Of a DNA stretch of 64,000 nt, positions 62,271-64,000 are shown piece by piece; the first letter of the stretch is position 1; every line of letters begins with the position of its first letter. A program made the translations under genes and the position numbers. This DNA is from Tamlana sp038148895 (GTDB lineage: Bacteria; Bacteroidota; Bacteroidia; Flavobacteriales; Flavobacteriaceae). The stretch lies in the NCBI GenBank assembly GCA_038148895.1, contig JBBVGQ010000006.1, one strand, 5' to 3'. The notes under the pieces are model-generated. The model saw nothing but the letters and a program-made list of their open reading frames with translations, was not told where the DNA came from and ran no database searches.

Positions 62271-64000
62271 TTAATTGATTTGATACAAAATAATAGAATT
62301 GCTTTCCCCTTTGGTTACGAACTCTAAATTTCTGTCTCTATCTATATTGTCAAGTTCAATCACCGAATTGCCATAAACTGGAAAATTATCAATCATTTTT
62401 GATTGGCTGTCATAAAGATAGATTTTGTGGGATTGCAAATCAGTGGTAGATACGTAAATTTTGTCGTAAATGTAGAAGATTCGTGGTTGGGTGTAGTTGC
62501 CAAAATCCAATTCAGAAGTTTTACTTTTTATGGATAGTTTGTTTTCGCTAAGTGTAACAAGTGTTTTACTGGTGGTTTCAATAGAATGGTTTGATGAAAG
62601 ATTTAAGCTGGTTTTTGAAACATTGCCACGTGAATCAACGGACACCAAATCACCATCTGCAGTTGTGGTTGTAAATTTATCATTGTATAAAAAGACGGGT
62701 TGGTTCGAATAGGCACTCTCCGACTTTGGTTTTACACGTATTTTGCCAATTCTGTCCAAAATGTAAAATTTGTTTTCCGTTTTTATGGTTATATAATCTT
62801 TACTGCCAATCCTAAAATGTTTTGGTTGTGAAATAATATCATCATTGGCCGAATTAAAAGTAAAACCTTTAACTATTTGGCCCTGTACATTGTACATTAA
62901 AACATGCTTGCTTTGGGTGACCAAAAGGCGGTAGTTTTTGCGCTTATCGTAATCAAAAACCGAAAGTGGTTGGGTAATTTTATCGTTAAAGTTTAACGGA
63001 AAAGGAGAAACGTCTTTCCCGTTTCGGTCTAAAACATAAACCCTGTTTGGTGTAGCAAAAATAAGTTGTAGGCGCCCGTTTTTGTAAATATCAATCTGTT
63101 CAATGGTTCCTAAAGCAGGGCCTTGTAGTTGTTTTTTCCATAAAATTTTACCAGAATTGGAAATTAAATAAAGGTTATTGTTTACATCTTGCACCACAAT
63201 TTCTTTTTCGTTGGTTCTGTGGTTTTTTACAAATTGCGGGTTGGTCAACAAATCGGCATCTAATTTTATGTTGAGTTCCTCTGAAATTGAATTAGCAGAA
63301 GCTTTTGCCTTATTTTTGGAAATGATGCCATTTAAATGGGCAAAATCATGGTCGTAAATAAACTGAATCGCCGAAACGTTATAACTCTTAAACTCAAAAT
63401 CACCCTCAGTTTCTAAATTTTTGTTCACTATAGTTTTTAGGGTAGAGGAATTACAAACTTGAAGAAGTGAGGCTGCACTGCTCAATTTTTCGCTCATGTT
63501 TTTAAAATAATCCTTTTGTCCTAAAACCGTTTCATTTTGGTAATTGGCTATGATGCTTTGAAGCAGTTCAAGATTATCGGTAAACACAAAAAAATCATCC
63601 AATACGCAATACATGTTGGCGTTTTTATATGAAACCAAGGGGCTAAATGTTTCACTAAACAGACGAGGTTTACTAAAGCTGAAAATGTCGATTTCGCGAT
63701 ATGAATCTATTTTGGTTTGCTCGCTTAAAAGTGCATCATTGGTAGCAATAATGTCAATGGAATTTAATACAACAGCCCTGTTTTTATCTTCATAAAGTAC
63801 ACCGACCTCAATAATGTTATCAAAAAGTGTGGTAGTGTTTGCTATGGAATCTTTTTTGTTGAATTTTTTCAGATTGGTTTCAAAAATTTTATAATTGTCA
63901 AAAGTAAAACTCATAAAACCATCACTATTTGAGGGTGTTGCATTTTGAATTTGATTCTGTTGGGGAATAGTATTTTTAAAAATATTGATTAAGCTTTCTG
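62271..64000 (-). CDS. Large beta-rich protein, 5' end outside window
   Basis: The frame stays open from the first internal ATG (63914) to the right edge, reading ...ESLINIFKNTIPQQNQ... upstream, so the gene is cut off and only its C-terminal part (about 576 codons) is seen. The C-terminal half has propeller-like strands such as NNLYLISNSGKILWKKQL, RVYVLDRNGKDVSPFPLNF, KFYILDRIGKI and KIYLYDSQSKMIDNFPVYG. Probably an envelope protein with a repeat propeller. Family not recognised. Confidence 0.75.
   Translation of the reverse strand, partial: ESLINIFKNTIPQQNQIQNATPSNSDGFMSFTFDNYKIFETNLKKFNKKDSIANTTTLFDNIIEVGVLYEDKNRAVVLNSIDIIATNDALLSEQTKIDSYREIDIFSFSKPRLFSETFSPLVSYKNANMYCVLDDFFVFTDNLELLQSIIANYQNETVLGQKDYFKNMSEKLSSAASLLQVCNSSTLKTIVNKNLETEGDFEFKSYNVSAIQFIYDHDFAHLNGIISKNKAKASANSISEELNIKLDADLLTNPQFVKNHRTNEKEIVVQDVNNNLYLISNSGKILWKKQLQGPALGTIEQIDIYKNGRLQLIFATPNRVYVLDRNGKDVSPFPLNFNDKITQPLSVFDYDKRKNYRLLVTQSKHVLMYNVQGQIVKGFTFNSANDDIISQPKHFRIGSKDYITIKTENKFYILDRIGKIRVKPKSESAYSNQPVFLYNDKFTTTTADGDLVSVDSRGNVSKTSLNLSSNHSIETTSKTLVTLSENKLSIKSKTSELDFGNYTQPRIFYIYDKIYVSTTDLQSHKIYLYDSQSKMIDNFPVYGNSVIELDNIDRDRNLEFVTKGESNSIILYQIN

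Noticed and set aside
1..64000. tRNA, rRNA, CRISPR arrays, prophage or transposase genes.
   Set aside because: No cloverleaf, rRNA segment, spaced repeats, integrase or transposase motif was seen by reading. A tool-based scan was not possible, so a cryptic tRNA cannot be fully excluded.

Overview
The window reads as a chromosomal segment of a Flavobacteriaceae bacterium (Bacteroidota), probably marine. It is AT-rich and almost fully coding. It carries a SusC/SusD polysaccharide utilisation locus, many lipoproteins with LxxxC lipoboxes, Bacteroidota-type promoters (TAnnTTTG at -7, without Shine-Dalgarno leaders), and families typical of the group (GSCFA, GxxExxY, YwqK-like, large phenylalanine hydroxylase). 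No rRNA, tRNA, CRISPR array, prophage or insertion sequence is visible.

Bases 1-19703 form a starch/malto-oligosaccharide utilisation locus. susC-susD-susE run leftwards from a divergent promoter. A LacI regulator runs rightwards, followed by a seven-gene unit: MFS maltose transporter, beta-phosphoglucomutase, GH65 maltose phosphorylase, GH97 alpha-glucosidase and three GH13 lipoprotein amylases. Surface and periplasmic enzymes shorten starch, SusCDE takes up oligosaccharides, and the MFS protein imports maltose. Phosphorolysis plus PgmB then gives glucose-6-phosphate with less ATP. A perfect 16-bp palindrome lies between susC and lacI. The MFS leader holds overlapping, mutually exclusive hairpins, and a 17-nt stretch of its first loop is exactly complementary to the start of the susC mRNA.

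Bases 19707-22790 hold a second LacI regulator divergent from a KDG kinase/KDPG aldolase pair, with twin TTAATCGTTTAA operators. From 22857 to about 34500 is housekeeping: FKBP, Era, Der, a second KDG-kinase-like protein, TPM/LemA genes, MerR, an M23 endopeptidase and AlaRS. A GxxExxY gene between 25-nt imperfect inverted repeats sits between alaS and a GSCFA gene.

From 34948 to the end are mixed genes: a beta-propeller protein, a TPR histidine kinase/response regulator operon, rhodanese, crotonase, phenylalanine hydroxylase, thermonuclease, HemL, tandem alpha/beta hydrolases, LysRS, a membrane LuxR regulator, YqaE (52 aa), LipB, PPK2, a DUF1961-like protein, a nucleoid-associated protein, and a large protein cut by the right edge. 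Three intergenic regions carry strong intrinsic terminators with no gene just upstream and are candidate small-RNA loci.
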